The notes under the pieces are model-generated. The model did not search any database. It saw nothing but the letters and a program-made list of their open reading frames with translations, and was not told the DNA's origin. Positions 14,940 through 24,400 of a stretch of DNA of 64,000 nt are shown in pieces. The stretch is from Bordetella genomosp. 11 (GTDB taxonomy: Bacteria; Pseudomonadota; Gammaproteobacteria; Burkholderiales; Burkholderiaceae_B). The stretch lies in the NCBI RefSeq assembly GCF_002261215.1, contig NZ_NEVS01000001.1:930001-994000 (forward strand), in the 5' to 3' direction. The stretch's first letter is position 1. Every line of letters begins with the position of its first letter. The position numbers and the translations under genes were made by a program.

Positions 14940-16316
14940 ATGGCCCTGAACACCAAGATCGATGCCGATCACAATGCGCCGCCCGTGACCCGCACATTGG
15001 CGGAATTCGTCGTCAACCATCCTTCGCGCGGCTGGAGCGACGAGGTGGACCACGAGGCCCATCGCACTTTCATGAACTGGCTGGGCTGCGCCGTCGGCGC
15101 CGCGCACCATGAGGCCGCGCTCGCGGCCCTGCACGCGGTGCAGGTGCTCAAGCCCTCGGAGCAAGCCACCATCCTGGGCCGGCGCGAACGCGTGGACATC
15201 GCCAGCGCCGCGTTGATCAACGGCATTACGTCGCATACCTTCGACTTCGACGATACGCACCTGAAGACGATCATCCACCCCGCGGGCCCGGTGTGCTCGG
15301 CGGTGCTGGCGCTGGCGGAACTGACCGGCGCGAGCGGCCGCCAGATCATCGATGCCGTCGTCATCGGCATCGATGTGGCCTGCCGCATCGGCAACATGGT
15401 CTATCCGCAGCACTACGATCGCGGCTGGCATATCACCGGCACGACCGGCGGCTTCGGCGCGGCGGCGGCGTGCGCGCGCCTGCTCGGCCTGAGCGTGGAC
15501 CAGACGCAGATGGCGTTGGGCATCGCAGCCTCGCAGCCCGTCGGCCTGCGCGAGCAGTTCGGCACCATGACCAAGCCTTTTCACCCGGGCGGCGCCGCCC
15601 GTGCCGGCCTGATGTCGGCGCTGATGGCGCGCGAGGGTTTCACGTCCAGCAAGCGCGCCATCGAGGCCCCGCGCGGTTTCGCGCAGGTCGCGTCGACCAA
15701 GTTCGACTGGAACGAGATCACCGACGAGCTCGGCAAGCGCTTCGAGATCTCGTTCAATACGTACAAGCCTTTCGCCTGCGGCATCGTCATTCATCCCAGC
15801 ATCGATGCCTGCGTGCAGCTGCGCGCCAAGGGCGTCACGCCGGAGAACCTGGAGCGCATCGACCTGCGCGTGCACTCGCTGGTACTGGAACTGACCGGCA
15901 AGAAGGAACCCGCCGACGGCCTGCAGGGCAAGTTCAGCGTGTATCACGGCTGCGCGGCCGGCCTGATCTTCGGCCGGGCCTCGGAAGACGAGTACGCCGA
16001 CGACATCGTCAATCGTCCCGACGTGGTGGATGTGCGCCGCAAGGTCGTCGCCACGGTGGATGACGCCATCGACGAGGCCAGCGTGGACGCGGTCGCGACG
16101 CTGAAGGACGGCAGCAAGGTCCATATCTTCGTCGAACACGCCATCGGTTCCCTGCAGCGCCCCATGAGCGACGCCGACCTGGAAGCCAAGTTCAGCGGCA
16201 TGTCCGACCAGATCCTCGGCGCCGACCAGACGCGCGACCTGATCAAGGCCTGCTGGGACCTGGGCAACGCACCCGACGCCCGCAAGGTCGCTGGGCTGGC
16301 AAGGGCGAAGGCATGA
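14940..16316 (+). CDS. MmgE/PrpD family protein
   Basis: A 458-residue member of the MmgE/PrpD family, whose known members include 2-methylcitrate dehydratase and cis-aconitate decarboxylase. Typical segments are FMNWLGCAVGAAHHEAA, INGITSHTFDFDDTHLKTIIHPAGP, QPVGLREQFGTMTKPFHPGGAARAGLMSALMA and YKPFACGIVIHPSID. The length fits the family. Lying between a carboxylate receptor and a D-2-hydroxyacid dehydrogenase, it probably dehydrates, isomerises or decarboxylates an imported organic acid; which one cannot be told. Its last bases overlap the next start by 4 bp (ATGA). Confidence 0.92.
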   Translation: MALNTKIDADHNAPPVTRTLAEFVVNHPSRGWSDEVDHEAHRTFMNWLGCAVGAAHHEAALAALHAVQVLKPSEQATILGRRERVDIASAALINGITSHTFDFDDTHLKTIIHPAGPVCSAVLALAELTGASGRQIIDAVVIGIDVACRIGNMVYPQHYDRGWHITGTTGGFGAAAACARLLGLSVDQTQMALGIAASQPVGLREQFGTMTKPFHPGGAARAGLMSALMAREGFTSSKRAIEAPRGFAQVASTKFDWNEITDELGKRFEISFNTYKPFACGIVIHPSIDACVQLRAKGVTPENLERIDLRVHSLVLELTGKKEPADGLQGKFSVYHGCAAGLIFGRASEDEYADDIVNRPDVVDVRRKVVATVDDAIDEASVDAVATLKDGSKVHIFVEHAIGSLQRPMSDADLEAKFSGMSDQILGADQTRDLIKACWDLGNAPDARKVAGLARAKA

Positions 16317-17296
16317 GCGGTAAACAGAAGATCGTCGTCCTGGACGACTGGGAAAACGCCCTGCGCGAGCGCGTCGACTGGAAGGCGATAGGCGCAAGGG
16401 CGGATGTCGTGCTGCACAACACGATGCTGCGCGGCGATGCCCTGCTGGATGCCTTGCGCGGCGCGCAGTGCGTGGTGCTGATCCGCGACCGCACGCCGAT
16501 GCCGGCCGAACTGATGCAGCGGCTGCCCGACCTGCGGCATATCCTGTACACCGGCACGCGCAATACCAAGCTGGACCTGAAGGCGGCGCTTGAACGGGGC
16601 ATTCTGGTCAGTCATACGGAGTGGGGGCCTTCCAAGGCCAGCACCTGCGAGATGACCTGGTCGCTGATCCTGGCCGCCGCGCGGGGTATCGCCGACCTGA
16701 GGCTGACGCCGGCGCGCACGACGTGGCGCGATCCCGCGCGCGTGGCCTTCCTGCCGCCGGTGCTGCATGGCCAGCGGCTGGGCCTTATCGGCCTGGGCCA
16801 GATCGGCCAGCGGGTGGCGGCCGTGGGCCGGGCCCTGGGCATGGAAGTCGTCACCTGGAGCCCGAACATGACGGCCGCCCGCGCGGCCGAACACGGGGCG
16901 GCGTCGGTCAGCCTGGAGGACCTGCTCGGTACCTCGCAGGTCGTCAGCCTGCACCTGGTGCCTTCCCCTCCCACGCGGCAGTTGCTGAACCGCGAGCGCC
17001 TGGCCCTGATGCGGCAGGACAGCATCCTGGTCAATACCTCGCGCGCCGACCTGATGGACACCGATGCGCTGGTGGAGGCCCTGCGCGCCGGCCGCCCGGG
17101 GTTCGGGGCGTTCGACGTGTTCGACGCCGAGCCGCTGCCCGGGGGGCATCCGCTGCTGGGATTGGAGAATGTGCTGCTGACCCCGCATTACGGCTTCGTC
17201 GCCGAGCCTGTATTCCAGGAGTTCGCGCGCGGCGTGCGGCGCAATCTGGATGCCTGGCTGGCCGGCGAGCCGGTGCCCAACACCCTGAAGGAATAG
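16313..17296 (+). CDS. D-isomer-specific 2-hydroxyacid dehydrogenase
   Basis: A 327-residue NAD(P)-dependent dehydrogenase that interconverts 2-keto and D-2-hydroxy acids. The Rossmann motif is LGLIGLGQIGQRVAAVG. The catalytic triad of the family is visible as Arg in NTSRADLMD, Glu in FDAEPLP and His in LTPHYGFVAE. A WSPNM segment follows the second Rossmann strand. The ATG overlaps the PrpD-like stop (ATGA), so the two are translationally coupled and act in one pathway. The substrate is not identified. Confidence 0.92.
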   Translation: MSGKQKIVVLDDWENALRERVDWKAIGARADVVLHNTMLRGDALLDALRGAQCVVLIRDRTPMPAELMQRLPDLRHILYTGTRNTKLDLKAALERGILVSHTEWGPSKASTCEMTWSLILAAARGIADLRLTPARTTWRDPARVAFLPPVLHGQRLGLIGLGQIGQRVAAVGRALGMEVVTWSPNMTAARAAEHGAASVSLEDLLGTSQVVSLHLVPSPPTRQLLNRERLALMRQDSILVNTSRADLMDTDALVEALRAGRPGFGAFDVFDAEPLPGGHPLLGLENVLLTPHYGFVAEPVFQEFARGVRRNLDAWLAGEPVPNTLKE

Positions 17297-17336
17297 GTCG
17301 CGGGCAGCACGGCGGTATTGCGTTTTAATAGGACGC

Positions 17337-18254
17337 ATGCAAATCGACTTTCTCGGCATGCAGGCGTTCCTGGCCATCGTGGAGCAGGGCGGCTTCCAGC
17401 AGGCAGCCGCCCATCTGTGCCTGTCCCAGACCGCCGTCAGCCATCGTATCCGCAAGCTGGAGTCCAGCCTGGGCGTGAGCCTGCTGGCCCGCACGACCCG
17501 CGACGTCACCTTGACGGACGCGGGTCGCGCGCTCTTGCCGCGCGTGCGCGCCGCCATGCGCGAATTCGAGCTTTCCTACGATGCCTTGCGGCAGCACAGC
17601 CGTACGGCGCCGCAATGGCTGGCCTTCGGATGCCTGCCCACGCTGGCCGCGCATCGCATCGCGCCGGCGCTGGCGCGCTTTCGCGATCTGCATCCGGCGA
17701 TCGCCGTGCGCGTGTTCGACAATTCCATCCAGGAGATCGCCGAACTGACCCACGCCGAAACCACGGTATTCGGCATTTCGGTGGTCGCGGCGAATCCCCA
17801 TAACCTGGCCGTCGAACCCTTCGCGGATGAGCCTTTCGTCCTCGTCTGTCCGGCCGATCACCGGCTGGCGGGCCGGCGCGCGGTGCAATGGGATGACTTG
17901 AAGGGCGAGACCCTGATCCGCATCAGCCTGCCCGCGGGCAACAGCACGGCGATCGACGACGCCCTGGGCGAGCGGCGGTTGACGCTGCGCTGGGCCTACG
18001 AAACGCAGCATACGGCGGTCGCGCTGGACTTCGTGCGCGCGGGCCTGGGGCTGACCGCGGTGCCGGCGCTTTCGGTGGCGCAGGCCGACGGCCTGGTGAC
18101 ACGCCCATTGCTGCAGCCCAGCATCGCGCGCCGCCTGGCGGTGCTGACGCGCCGCGGCGCCGTGCTGTCCGGGCCGGCCCAGACGCTGCGCGACCTGCTG
18201 GTCGATGCGCTGCGCGCGGGATTGCCGCGCGCGGAAGATGAACGCGGCGAATAA
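17337..18254 (+). CDS. LysR family regulator
   Basis: A 305-residue LysR regulator: HTH in residues 1 to 60 (FLAIVEQGGFQQAAAHLCLSQTAVSHRIRKLESSLGVSLLARTTRDVTLTDAG) followed by a substrate-binding domain. It starts 40 bp after the hydroxyacid dehydrogenase and precedes another receptor/amidohydrolase pair, all on the same strand, so it may control either group. LysR regulators usually face their targets; here it does not, which leaves its target open. The effector is unknown. Confidence 0.9.
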   Translation: MQIDFLGMQAFLAIVEQGGFQQAAAHLCLSQTAVSHRIRKLESSLGVSLLARTTRDVTLTDAGRALLPRVRAAMREFELSYDALRQHSRTAPQWLAFGCLPTLAAHRIAPALARFRDLHPAIAVRVFDNSIQEIAELTHAETTVFGISVVAANPHNLAVEPFADEPFVLVCPADHRLAGRRAVQWDDLKGETLIRISLPAGNSTAIDDALGERRLTLRWAYETQHTAVALDFVRAGLGLTAVPALSVAQADGLVTRPLLQPSIARRLAVLTRRGAVLSGPAQTLRDLLVDALRAGLPRAEDERGE

Positions 18255-18373
18255 ATCCCGCCAAACAATTCATTTGTGCGGGCCCTCCCGCCTGCCTAGA
18301 CTCCCGGTCAACACGATGTCCGAACGGTGCGGGCGCACCGCGGACGCCGCTTATAACAACCAGGGAGACTTTC

Positions 18374-19360
18374 ATGATCCGATCGATCGCGCGATCGTTG
18401 GCGCGGGCAGGTCGCGGTGCCGCCTATTGCATGGCGCTGCTGGCTGGCGTGCTGGCCGCCGCGCCGGCCCTGGCCCGGTATCCCGAGCAACCGATACGCT
18501 TCATCATCCCTTTCGGCCCGGGCGGGCTGGCGGACATTTCGATGCGCCTGGTGGCGCAGAAGATGGGCGAGCGCTACGGCGAAAAAATCATCGTCGAGAA
18601 CCGCCCCGGCGCCGGCGGCATCGTGGCCGGCACCGCGACGCTGAATGCCGCGCATGACGGCTATACCTTCATCGCGTTTTCGAACGGCACGGCGATCAGC
18701 AAGTCGCTGTTCAAGCTGCCCTACGATCCCGTGAAGGATTTCACGCCGGTGTCGACCGTCGCCTACTTCGACCTGATCCTGCTGACCAAGGCCGACGGCC
18801 CGCTGCATACGCTGGCCGATGTGCTGGCGCAAGCGAAGAAGCGGCCTATCGTCCTGGGGACCATCAATCCCGGCAGCACGCAGAACCTGTCGGCGGAATT
18901 GTTCAAATCCACGTCCGGGCTGAACGCTTCCGTCATTCCGTTCAAGACCACCGCCGACGTCGTCACGGCCCTGATACGCGGCGACGTCGATGTCGCCTTC
19001 GAGTCCTACGCGGCGGTCAAGGGTATCGTCGACGCCGGCAAAGTCACGCCCATCGCCACCACCGGTACGCAACGCTCCGCCTGGCTGCCCAAGGTGCCCA
19101 CCGTCCGCGAAAGCGGCCTGGACTACGACGTGACCGGCTGGAATGCCATCTTCGCCGCCAAAGGCGTGCCGGACGAGGCGGTGAAGGTGATGAACGCCCA
19201 GCTGAACGAGGTATTGCGGATGCCCGACGTCAAGCAGCGCTTCCTGGACCTGGGTACCGAGGCCAAGGGCAGCACGCCGGAAGAGATGGGCGCGATCCTG
19301 CGAACGGACATCGACAAGTGGGGCAAGGTGATCCAGCAGGCGGGCATCCAGCGCCAATAA
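18374..19360 (+). CDS. TTT-family (TctC/Bug) solute receptor 3
   Basis: A 328-residue receptor with a Sec-type signal peptide (hydrophobic core GAAYCMALLAGVLAAAPALA, cleavage near ALARY). Signature segments: YPEQPIRFIIPFGPGGLADI, ENRPGAGGIVAG, AAHDGYTFIA, FKLPYDPVKDFTPVSTV. A ribosome binding site GGGAGACTTTC precedes the ATG. The amidohydrolase gene follows 101 bp downstream in the same direction, suggesting the receptor binds the ester, lactone or carboxylate that the hydrolase processes. Confidence 0.93.
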   Translation: MIRSIARSLARAGRGAAYCMALLAGVLAAAPALARYPEQPIRFIIPFGPGGLADISMRLVAQKMGERYGEKIIVENRPGAGGIVAGTATLNAAHDGYTFIAFSNGTAISKSLFKLPYDPVKDFTPVSTVAYFDLILLTKADGPLHTLADVLAQAKKRPIVLGTINPGSTQNLSAELFKSTSGLNASVIPFKTTADVVTALIRGDVDVAFESYAAVKGIVDAGKVTPIATTGTQRSAWLPKVPTVRESGLDYDVTGWNAIFAAKGVPDEAVKVMNAQLNEVLRMPDVKQRFLDLGTEAKGSTPEEMGAILRTDIDKWGKVIQQAGIQRQ

Positions 19361-19461
19361 GCGCAAGCCCGGCCGGCTGGCATAGCAATGGCGCGGTTGC
19401 CGGACGCTCCGTCGCGAGACGGGGATCATGGCAGCGTTCGCGCCGCCAACAGGAGTTCTAC

Positions 19462-20274
19462 GTGAGCAATACGGCGTATCCCGAAGAAGGCCTTCTGGTC
19501 GACACCCATGTGCATGTCTTCAAGCAGGACATGCCGCTGATCCCGAATCCGCGCCACGCTCCCACATACAGCTTCACCGTGGAGCAATTGACCGGGGTGA
19601 TGGACCAGTATGGCGTGCGCTACGCGGTCATCGCGGCGGCCAGCCCCTGGGGCGACTACAACGACTATGTGATCGATTCGGTGCGCGGCAATCCGCGCCT
19701 GCGCGGGACCATCATCGCCGAACCGTCCATCGAGCGCGTCGTGCTGGACCAGATGGACCGCGACGGCATCGTCGGCGTCCGGCTGCCCTTTATCAGCATG
19801 CCGCAGCTGCCGGACCTGGATAGCTGGGATTACCGTAAATTCCTGCGCCGGCTGGTGGACCTGGACTGGCATGTGCACGTACACATCGACGGACCGCGCC
19901 TGCCGCTGGTGCTGCCTTACCTGGAGCGTTCCGGCGTCAAGATCGTCATCGACCATATCGGTCGGCCGGATCCCGCCAAGGGCGTCGACAGCGACGGTTT
20001 CCGCGCGATGGTCGCCTCCGTGGAAAAGGGCCGTACCTGGGTCAAGCTGTCCGGCGCTTATCGCCTGGGGGATTATGCGCTGGGCTGCGCGCAGGAGCTT
20101 TGCCGCCGCGTCGGCTACGACAAGATGTTGTGGGCCAGCGACTGCCCCTTCGTCGGCGGCGAAAAGGACACCGATTACCGGCGCGCGATAGATTGGCTCA
20201 AGCAGGCCATCCCGGACGAGGCCGCGCGGCGCCGCGTGTACGGGCCGAACGCGCTGGAGCTGTATTTTTCCTGA
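19462..20274 (+). CDS. Amidohydrolase-2 family metal-dependent hydrolase
   Basis: A 270-residue protein of the PDC-hydrolase-like amidohydrolase family. The metal motif is DTHVHVF near the N-terminus, HVHVHIDGPRLP lies near residue 135, IDHIGRP near 158, and the catalytic aspartate is in LWASDCPFVGG. These positions fit lactone or ester hydrolases such as 2-pyrone-4,6-dicarboxylate hydrolase. The start is a GTG preceded by AGGAG; a longer in-frame extension lacks family similarity. Coupled with the upstream receptor and close to a convergent aromatic-type FAD monooxygenase, it may act on an aromatic or lactone degradation product. Confidence 0.9.
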   Translation: MSNTAYPEEGLLVDTHVHVFKQDMPLIPNPRHAPTYSFTVEQLTGVMDQYGVRYAVIAAASPWGDYNDYVIDSVRGNPRLRGTIIAEPSIERVVLDQMDRDGIVGVRLPFISMPQLPDLDSWDYRKFLRRLVDLDWHVHVHIDGPRLPLVLPYLERSGVKIVIDHIGRPDPAKGVDSDGFRAMVASVEKGRTWVKLSGAYRLGDYALGCAQELCRRVGYDKMLWASDCPFVGGEKDTDYRRAIDWLKQAIPDEAARRRVYGPNALELYFS

Positions 20275-20286
20275 GCGCCGCGCCGC

Positions 20287-21792
20287 TCAGCCGGCCTCCA
20301 GCCGTTCCAGCACGGCGATGATCGTGGCGTCGTCGCCGGCGCGCACGCTCAGCGCCACATAGGCGTCGGGACGGACCAGGTAGACGTGGCCCGCCTGGTA
20401 GGCGGTATCGGCGGCGGCCACGGCCGCCACGGCGATGGAACGCGTGCCTTGCGGCAGGTCCACGGCGGGCGCGTCCACCGACAGCACGGCGAAGCGGCCC
20501 GTGGCCAGCAGCGCGTACAGGTTGCGGGCGTTGCCGTCGGTGCTGCGCAGGCCGATGTCCGGCGCGCGGTCTCCCGGCGAGGGGTGTTCGGCCGCGCCGC
20601 GCGGCGATTGCGTGAGCGAGCCGCCTTCCCGATAGTGCAGGTCCAGTTCGGTCAACTGGTCCACGATGCGCTGGCGCAGCGCCGGGATGCGCGAAAGCGT
20701 GCCCGCCGCCAGGTTGCGCAGCTCGCGCAGGATGGGATTGCGCAGCAACGCGATACGGGTCATGTTGCCCGCATTGCGCAGGACCTGGTCGCCGATGGCG
20801 CTGCGTTCCGGCGAGTAGCTGTCCAGCAGTGTCCCGGCGGCTTGGCCGTGCCACACCATGGCCAGCTTCCAGGCCAGATTGAAGGCGTCCTGCATGCCGG
20901 TGTTCATGCCCTGGCCGCCCGCCGGGCTATGCACGTGGGCGGCGTCGCCGGACAGGAATACCCGGCCGCGCCGGTAGTCCCGCACCTTGCGCTCGTTGAT
21001 GCGGAAGCCGCTTAGCCAGAACGGGTCGTAGGCGCGCAGGCCCTGCGGACCGCGCGCGTCCAATAACGCCTGCAGGCCTTCCAGCGTGGGCGCCGCCGGC
21101 GCCGCCACGGAGGACGCGCCGACATCGGCAATGACGCGAAAGCGGGTCTCGCCCATGGGGAAGATGGCCAGCACGCCGTCCTGCTGCCAGCAGATCGTCA
21201 GCTCTTCGCGCGATAGGTCGCCTTCGATGTGCACATCGCCCAGCACCCAGTCGGACGGCATGGTGCTGCCGTCGAACTGCACGCCGAGCGCATGGCGTAC
21301 CGTGCTGTGCGCGCCATCGCAGCCGCACAGGTAGGCGGCGTCCACGGTTTCCTCGCGGCCGTCGGGATGCCGCAGCACGGCGCCGACGCTATCGCCATTG
21401 TCCTGGAAGGAAAGCAGTTCGACCCGGCGTTCGACCTGCGTTCCCAGGGCTGCCAGCTGTTCCTCCAGTACACGCTCGGTTTCGCTCTGCGGGATCATCA
21501 GGGCGTAATCGTAGGCGCTGCGCGCGATGTCGAAGCGCACGTGCACCAGCGGATTGCCTTCCGCGAAGATACGCGCCCCCCGGCCGCGGATGCCGGCGGC
21601 GATGAACGCCGGCGCGCAACCCTGGATTTCCAGCAATTCGAGCGTGCGCGGCCAGACGACCAGGGCCTTGGATTTGTCGCTGCGGGCGAAGGATTTGTCG
21701 ATGACCCGAAGGTTCACGCCGCGGCGCTTCAGCGCCATCGCCATGGTCAGCCCGACGGGGCCCGCGCCCACGACCAATACGGGGTGGTTCAT
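20287..21792 (-). CDS. FAD-dependent aromatic-type monooxygenase
   Basis: A 501-residue class A flavoprotein monooxygenase. The FAD-binding motif is VVGAGPVGLTMAMAL at residues 6-20, the DG motif CGCDGAHSTVRHALG near 155, and the second FAD motif FLSGDAAHVHSPAGGQGMNTGMQDAFNLAWKL near 275. The C-terminal 150 residues form a thioredoxin-like tail as in phenol hydroxylases. Such enzymes hydroxylate aromatic rings with NAD(P)H. It converges on the amidohydrolase gene with only 12 bp between stops. No ring-cleavage dioxygenase is visible in the window, so a complete aromatic pathway is not shown. Confidence 0.92.
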   Translation of the reverse strand: MNHPVLVVGAGPVGLTMAMALKRRGVNLRVIDKSFARSDKSKALVVWPRTLELLEIQGCAPAFIAAGIRGRGARIFAEGNPLVHVRFDIARSAYDYALMIPQSETERVLEEQLAALGTQVERRVELLSFQDNGDSVGAVLRHPDGREETVDAAYLCGCDGAHSTVRHALGVQFDGSTMPSDWVLGDVHIEGDLSREELTICWQQDGVLAIFPMGETRFRVIADVGASSVAAPAAPTLEGLQALLDARGPQGLRAYDPFWLSGFRINERKVRDYRRGRVFLSGDAAHVHSPAGGQGMNTGMQDAFNLAWKLAMVWHGQAAGTLLDSYSPERSAIGDQVLRNAGNMTRIALLRNPILRELRNLAAGTLSRIPALRQRIVDQLTELDLHYREGGSLTQSPRGAAEHPSPGDRAPDIGLRSTDGNARNLYALLATGRFAVLSVDAPAVDLPQGTRSIAVAAVAAADTAYQAGHVYLVRPDAYVALSVRAGDDATIIAVLERLEAG

Positions 21793-22082
21793 AAGTTACG
21801 CTCCGATGCGTCCAGGCCGGGCCTGTCCGCGCCATATGCCCGCCCGCGACCCGCCCGCGGGTTCCCGGCGGTTGCCGGCCGGAGGCATTATGCCGGTGGC
21901 GCGAGGGATCGGGAAAGCGCTTCCGGCGCGGCATGCAACGATGTCGCCGGTTCATTCACCCGCTCGCCAGCAGGGTTGTGCGCCGTTCCTTCATCGCCGG
22001 GACGCTACTATCCGCCCGTGCATGGCGCGGCCGGGTCCCTTGCCCGTCCCGCCTTTTCCCATAGAACCGGAGCAGACCCATC

Positions 22083-22595
22083 ATGCCTTTGTCGATGTAC
22101 CAGGCTTCCATCCCTGTTTTCGTCCGCGCCCTGAACGTGCTGACCGCCTTGCTGGACAAGGCGGAAGCGCATGCCGCCCAGAATGGCCTGGACCTGTCCA
22201 CGCTGGTCAATGCCCGCCTGGCGCCGGACATGTATCCCTTGTCAGGCCAGATTCAGCGCGCCAGCGACGCATCCAAGTTCGCCGTCAAGCGCCTGACCGG
22301 CCTCGATGCCCCCAGCTTCGAGGACGTCGAAACCACCTTTCCCGAGCTGCGCAAGCGCATCGCCGATACCGTGGCCTGGCTGCAAAGCGTTCCGGCGTCC
22401 GCGCTGGAAGGCAGCGAAAGCAAAAGCGTCCAGCTGACCTTCGGCGACTTCAAGCCGACGTTCCAGGGCGACGCCTACCTGTTGTCCTTCGCGCTGCCCA
22501 ACTTCTATTTCCACATCACGACGGCCTACGGCATCCTGCGCCATAGCGGGGTCCCGATCGGCAAACTGGATTTCCTCGGTCCGTATCCCGGCTGA
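22083..22595 (+). CDS. DUF1993 family protein
   Basis: A 170-residue protein starting MPLSMYQASIPVFVRALNVLTALLDKAEAHA, with NARLAPDMYPLSGQIQRASDASKFAVKRLTG and a late FALPNFYFHITTAYGILRHSGVPIGKLDFLG. This is the full-length DUF1993 pattern, a family of small helical proteins with a DinB-like look and no established function. It is a stand-alone gene following a 290-bp divergent region. No catalytic role is assigned. Confidence 0.9.
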   Translation: MPLSMYQASIPVFVRALNVLTALLDKAEAHAAQNGLDLSTLVNARLAPDMYPLSGQIQRASDASKFAVKRLTGLDAPSFEDVETTFPELRKRIADTVAWLQSVPASALEGSESKSVQLTFGDFKPTFQGDAYLLSFALPNFYFHITTAYGILRHSGVPIGKLDFLGPYPG

Positions 22596-22782
22596 TTCCA
22601 GGGCGGGCGCCGGCGCATGACAGGCTGATTTCCGGCTGAGTGCTACAGCGGCGTTACCGTCGGGCGATTGCCGTGCCATGCCGCGCTGGCTTACCATGGG
22701 TGCTCGCTACCGAGCACACCTGAGGTACCGCGCGGCGCGCCCGGCGCCCCCGTGCGACGCAACCCTGCGGAGGCCTGACGGC

Positions 22783-23460
22783 ATGCGCGACGAACCGCTA
22801 TTCCTGTTCGACGTCGACAACACACTGTTCGACAACGATCGCATGAACCGCGATCTGGACGAACGCCTGCGCGACGTCCTGGGCGAAGACGCCGTCAGGC
22901 GCTATCGGCAGGTCTACGAAAAACGCCGCAACGAATCCGGCTACGCGGACTACCTCGGCAGTCTGCAGGACCTGCGCCAGCCTGGCGCGAACGATGCGCA
23001 GCTGGTCCAGGTGTCCACCTTCCTGATGGAGTACCCGTTCCAGCGCGCCGTATTCCCCGGCGCGCTGGACGCATTGTCCAGCGTGGGCAAGGCCGTCATC
23101 CTTTCGGATGGCGACGTGGTGTTCCAGCCGCACAAGATCCGCGCCGCCGGCCTGTGGGATGCCGTCGACGGACGGGTCCTGATCCACGTCCACAAGGAGC
23201 GGATGCTGGCGCAGATCGCGCAAGCGCATCCGGCGCCGCATTACGTGATGGTCGACGACAAGCTGCGCCTGTTGGCCGCCATCAAGCGCGCCTGGGGCGA
23301 GCGGGTCACCACCGTCTTCGTGCGCCAGGGGCACTATGCCCTGAACGACGAGGAGAACGCCAGCTATCCCTCCGCCGACATTACCTTGGACCGCATCGGC
23401 CAGTTGGCCGATGCCGATATTCCGGTCCGGGCATCGCCGCCGCGTGCCCGTGACGATTGA
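22783..23460 (+). CDS. HAD superfamily hydrolase
   Basis: A 225-residue haloacid-dehalogenase-fold hydrolase. Motif I is FLFDVDNTLFDND with nucleophile and acid aspartates, motif II is ILSDGD, and motif IV is YVMVDDKLRLLAAIK. A helical cap sits between motifs I and II (RRYRQVYEKRRNESGYADYLGSL). The ATG at 22783 follows GGAGG and gives the usual family start. It is probably a phosphatase; the substrate is unknown. The DUF2090 gene starts 17 bp after its stop, so both may act on the same sugar-phosphate or carbohydrate intermediate. Confidence 0.9.
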   Translation: MRDEPLFLFDVDNTLFDNDRMNRDLDERLRDVLGEDAVRRYRQVYEKRRNESGYADYLGSLQDLRQPGANDAQLVQVSTFLMEYPFQRAVFPGALDALSSVGKAVILSDGDVVFQPHKIRAAGLWDAVDGRVLIHVHKERMLAQIAQAHPAPHYVMVDDKLRLLAAIKRAWGERVTTVFVRQGHYALNDEENASYPSADITLDRIGQLADADIPVRASPPRARDD

Positions 23461-23477
23461 TTTTCCAGGAGGCCGCC

Positions 23478-24398
23478 ATGCAACCCGGTTATGACCAAGC
23501 CCTGTACCTGCTGCCGTTCGATCATCGCAATTCGTACGTCAAGAGCATGTTCAACTTCAAGCCACCCTTGAGCGCGGCGCAGCAGGCCAAGGTGGAAGAC
23601 AGCAAACAACTGATCTACGAAGGCTTCCTGAATGCGGCCGAGCGCGGCCTGGCCCGGGAAAAGGCCGGCATCCTGGTCGACGAGGAATTCGGCGCTTCCA
23701 TCCTGCGCGATGCCCGCCGGCGCGGCTACGTCACGGCGCTGTCCGTCGAACGCAGCGGATCCGACGAATTCCATTTCGAATATGGCGACGACTACGCGGA
23801 CCATATCGAAGAGTTCGATCCGACCTTCGCCAAGGTGCTGGTGCGCTACAACCCGCAGGACGACGACGCCATGAACCGGCGCCAGGCGTCCCGGCTGCGC
23901 GCGCTGTCCGACTACTGCCGCGATGCCGGCCGGCGCCTGATGTTCGAATTGCTCGTGCCCGCCACGGAGGCCCAGATGGCCTCCGTCAACGGCGACAAGG
24001 ATGTCTACGACCTGCGGCTGCGGCCCACGCTGATGATTGAGGCCATCAGCGCCCTGCAGGGTGCCGGCGTCGAGCCGGACGTCTGGAAAATCGAAGGGCT
24101 GGACCGCCGCGAGGACTGCGAAAGCGTGGTGCGGCAGGCACGCCGGAGCGGCCGCGACCGCGTCAGCTGCATCGTCCTGGGCCGCGGCGCGGACGACAGC
24201 AAAGTCCGCGCCTGGCTGGAAACGGCTGCGCCGGTGCCCGGCTTCATCGGCTTTGCCGTCGGGCGCACCAGCTTCTTCAGCGCCGTCGCCGATTACGAGG
24301 CCGGCAAGGTCGGCCGCGAAGAGGCCGCGCAGCGTATCGGCACACAATATGCACAATGGATAGACATTTTCGAGCGTGCGCGCGATGCACGAAGCTGA
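23478..24398 (+). CDS. DUF2090 / IolC C-terminal-domain-like protein
   Basis: A 306-residue protein matching the DUF2090 domain, otherwise found fused to the C-terminus of some 5-dehydro-2-deoxygluconokinases (IolC) and related to class I-type aldolases. Diagnostic segments: LYLLPFDHRNSYVKSMF, GILVDEEFGASILRDARRRG, FAKVLVRYNPQDD, LMFELLVPAT, WKIEGLDRREDCESVVRQAR and VPGFIGFAVGRTSFF. The free-standing form and the adjacent HAD phosphatase suggest sugar-acid phosphate metabolism, but no inositol genes are nearby. The start is supported by CCAGGAGG. Confidence 0.88.
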   Translation: MQPGYDQALYLLPFDHRNSYVKSMFNFKPPLSAAQQAKVEDSKQLIYEGFLNAAERGLAREKAGILVDEEFGASILRDARRRGYVTALSVERSGSDEFHFEYGDDYADHIEEFDPTFAKVLVRYNPQDDDAMNRRQASRLRALSDYCRDAGRRLMFELLVPATEAQMASVNGDKDVYDLRLRPTLMIEAISALQGAGVEPDVWKIEGLDRREDCESVVRQARRSGRDRVSCIVLGRGADDSKVRAWLETAAPVPGFIGFAVGRTSFFSAVADYEAGKVGREEAAQRIGTQYAQWIDIFERARDARS

Positions 24399-24400
24399 TC

